From Chitinophagaceae bacterium (lineage in GTDB: Bacteria; Bacteroidota; Bacteroidia; Chitinophagales; Chitinophagaceae), in NCBI GenBank assembly GCA_016787105.1, contig JAEUVI010000496.1:1-6787 (forward strand): 6,787 nt of DNA, in the 5' to 3' direction. Every line of letters begins with the position of its first letter. The first letter of the stretch is position 1. Positions 6,404 to 6,787 of this stretch are shown piece by piece. Under the pieces are notes generated by a model that was not told where the DNA came from, made no database searches, and worked only from the letters and a program-made list of their open reading frames with translations. Made by a program: the position numbers and the translations under genes.

Positions 6404-6439
6404 AAGGGTTGACAGGGAAAAACCTCCCTTTCAACCCTT
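6404..6439 (-). terminator. Intrinsic terminator after tig
   Basis: The arms at 6404-6418 and 6425-6439 pair at 14 of 15 positions (one C-T mismatch, 6413/6430) around a six-base loop (aaaacc). On the minus strand the stem is followed by a T-rich run (ctttttctttt). It begins 26 bp after the tig stop. This would separate tig transcription from the clp genes, in line with a promoter further on. Confidence 0.8.
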
Positions 6440-6464
6440 CAGCAAGTTATCTTGTCAACTCAGA

Positions 6465-6787
6465 TTAATGGTGATGATGCTGGTGCGCCTCTACCATTTT
6501 GGTAAATTCTTCCGCACTGATTGCTTTTTCCTCAGGATTTACCTTTGTTTCAGCCCATTCAAATATTTTCTGCGTCTGTATGCGGTTGTATGTTTCTTCC
6601 ACATACTTGCGATCCTTCATCATTTTTTCTACATAATCATTTACCCATCCCTGCTCTTCCATACCGCCGCTCATGCCCATATAGCCAAATAATTGCTGCT
6701 TCGCAAAATTTCTGAGTTCATCAGGCTGTACACTTATTTCATTTTCGCGGATTATTTTATCGGAAATAAGCGTCCATTTCAATTGAT
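6465..6787 (-). CDS. tig: Trigger factor, C-terminal part (partial)
   Basis: The last 107 codons of a gene that enters from the right edge; its start is outside the window. Trigger factor is the ribosome-bound chaperone and peptidyl-prolyl isomerase that meets nascent chains. The visible part fits its all-helical C-terminal chaperone domain: WTLISDKIIRENEISVQPDE, then a helix with FAKQQLFGYMGMSGGMEEQG, then YVEKMMKDRKYVEETYNRIQ and a final KIFEWAETKVNPEEKAISAEEF-type arm. The identification rests on this pattern plus position directly upstream of clpP and clpX, the order known from many bacteria. The protein ends in a histidine-rich tail, EAHQHHHH, encoded naturally in the genome. A strong terminator follows. 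The PPIase and ribosome-binding domains cannot be checked here. Confidence 0.9.
   Translation of the reverse strand, partial: QLKWTLISDKIIRENEISVQPDELRNFAKQQLFGYMGMSGGMEEQGWVNDYVEKMMKDRKYVEETYNRIQTQKIFEWAETKVNPEEKAISAEEFTKMVEAHQHHHH

Noticed and set aside
6468..6715. Plus-strand ORFs rich in Phe/His opposite tig
   Set aside because: They are the antisense shadow of the trigger factor C-terminus, with odd composition and no start signals.

Overview
The window looks like a chromosomal segment from a low-to-moderate GC member of the Bacteroidota, most likely a Chitinophagaceae-type organism. This is inferred from three things: AT-rich intergenic regions with A-rich rather than canonical Shine-Dalgarno leaders, a candidate promoter of the Bacteroidota type (TTTG, 19 bases, then a near match to TAnnTTTG), and exported-sugar-metabolism proteins typical of that phylum (a Gfo/Idh/MocA oxidoreductase with a Tat signal, and a DUF6807/PmoA-family protein). 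No sequence search was possible, so the genus is not claimed.

Left part (1-2859): an exported-carbohydrate module. A truncated gene with a Sec signal peptide, probably a GH43-like glycoside hydrolase, leaves the window leftwards on the minus strand. Divergent from it, across a 235-bp intergenic region, lies a plus-strand pair: a Tat-exported Gfo/Idh/MocA oxidoreductase (399-1751), then a Sec-exported DUF6807/PmoA-family protein (1828-2859), 76 bp apart and probably cotranscribed. Together they suggest extracytoplasmic oxidation and processing of a sugar or glycoside; the substrate is unknown.

Middle part (2860-3432): two very small genes, both below the length usually called. One is a 41-residue lipoprotein on the plus strand (2990-3115). 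The other is a 48-residue helical protein on the minus strand (3197-3343). They converge on one strong hairpin with A and T tracts on either side (3141-3177), which can terminate both.

Right part (3386-6787): a protein quality-control cluster on the minus strand, in transcription order tig (C-terminal end only), a canonical clpP, a second divergent clpP, and clpX. This is the tig-clpP-clpX order known from other bacteria, with an extra clpP inserted. All catalytic residues are present in both ClpPs. ClpX has its zinc finger, Walker motifs, pore loops and the IGF loop that docks on ClpP. Hairpin terminators follow tig (6404-6439), the second clpP (4732-4761) and clpX (3386-3409), so expression of the parts can be uncoupled. 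The tig-clpP intergenic region carries a candidate promoter, a long imperfect inverted repeat, and six copies of a TTGAnARG-type octamer in both orientations; I consider this the least explained stretch in the window.

No tRNA, rRNA, CRISPR array, transposase, phage gene or insertion sequence was seen. Nothing here amounts to a clear new defence or mobile system. The most useful leads are the divergent ClpP partner, the structured leader upstream of clpP, and the two unlisted small proteins.
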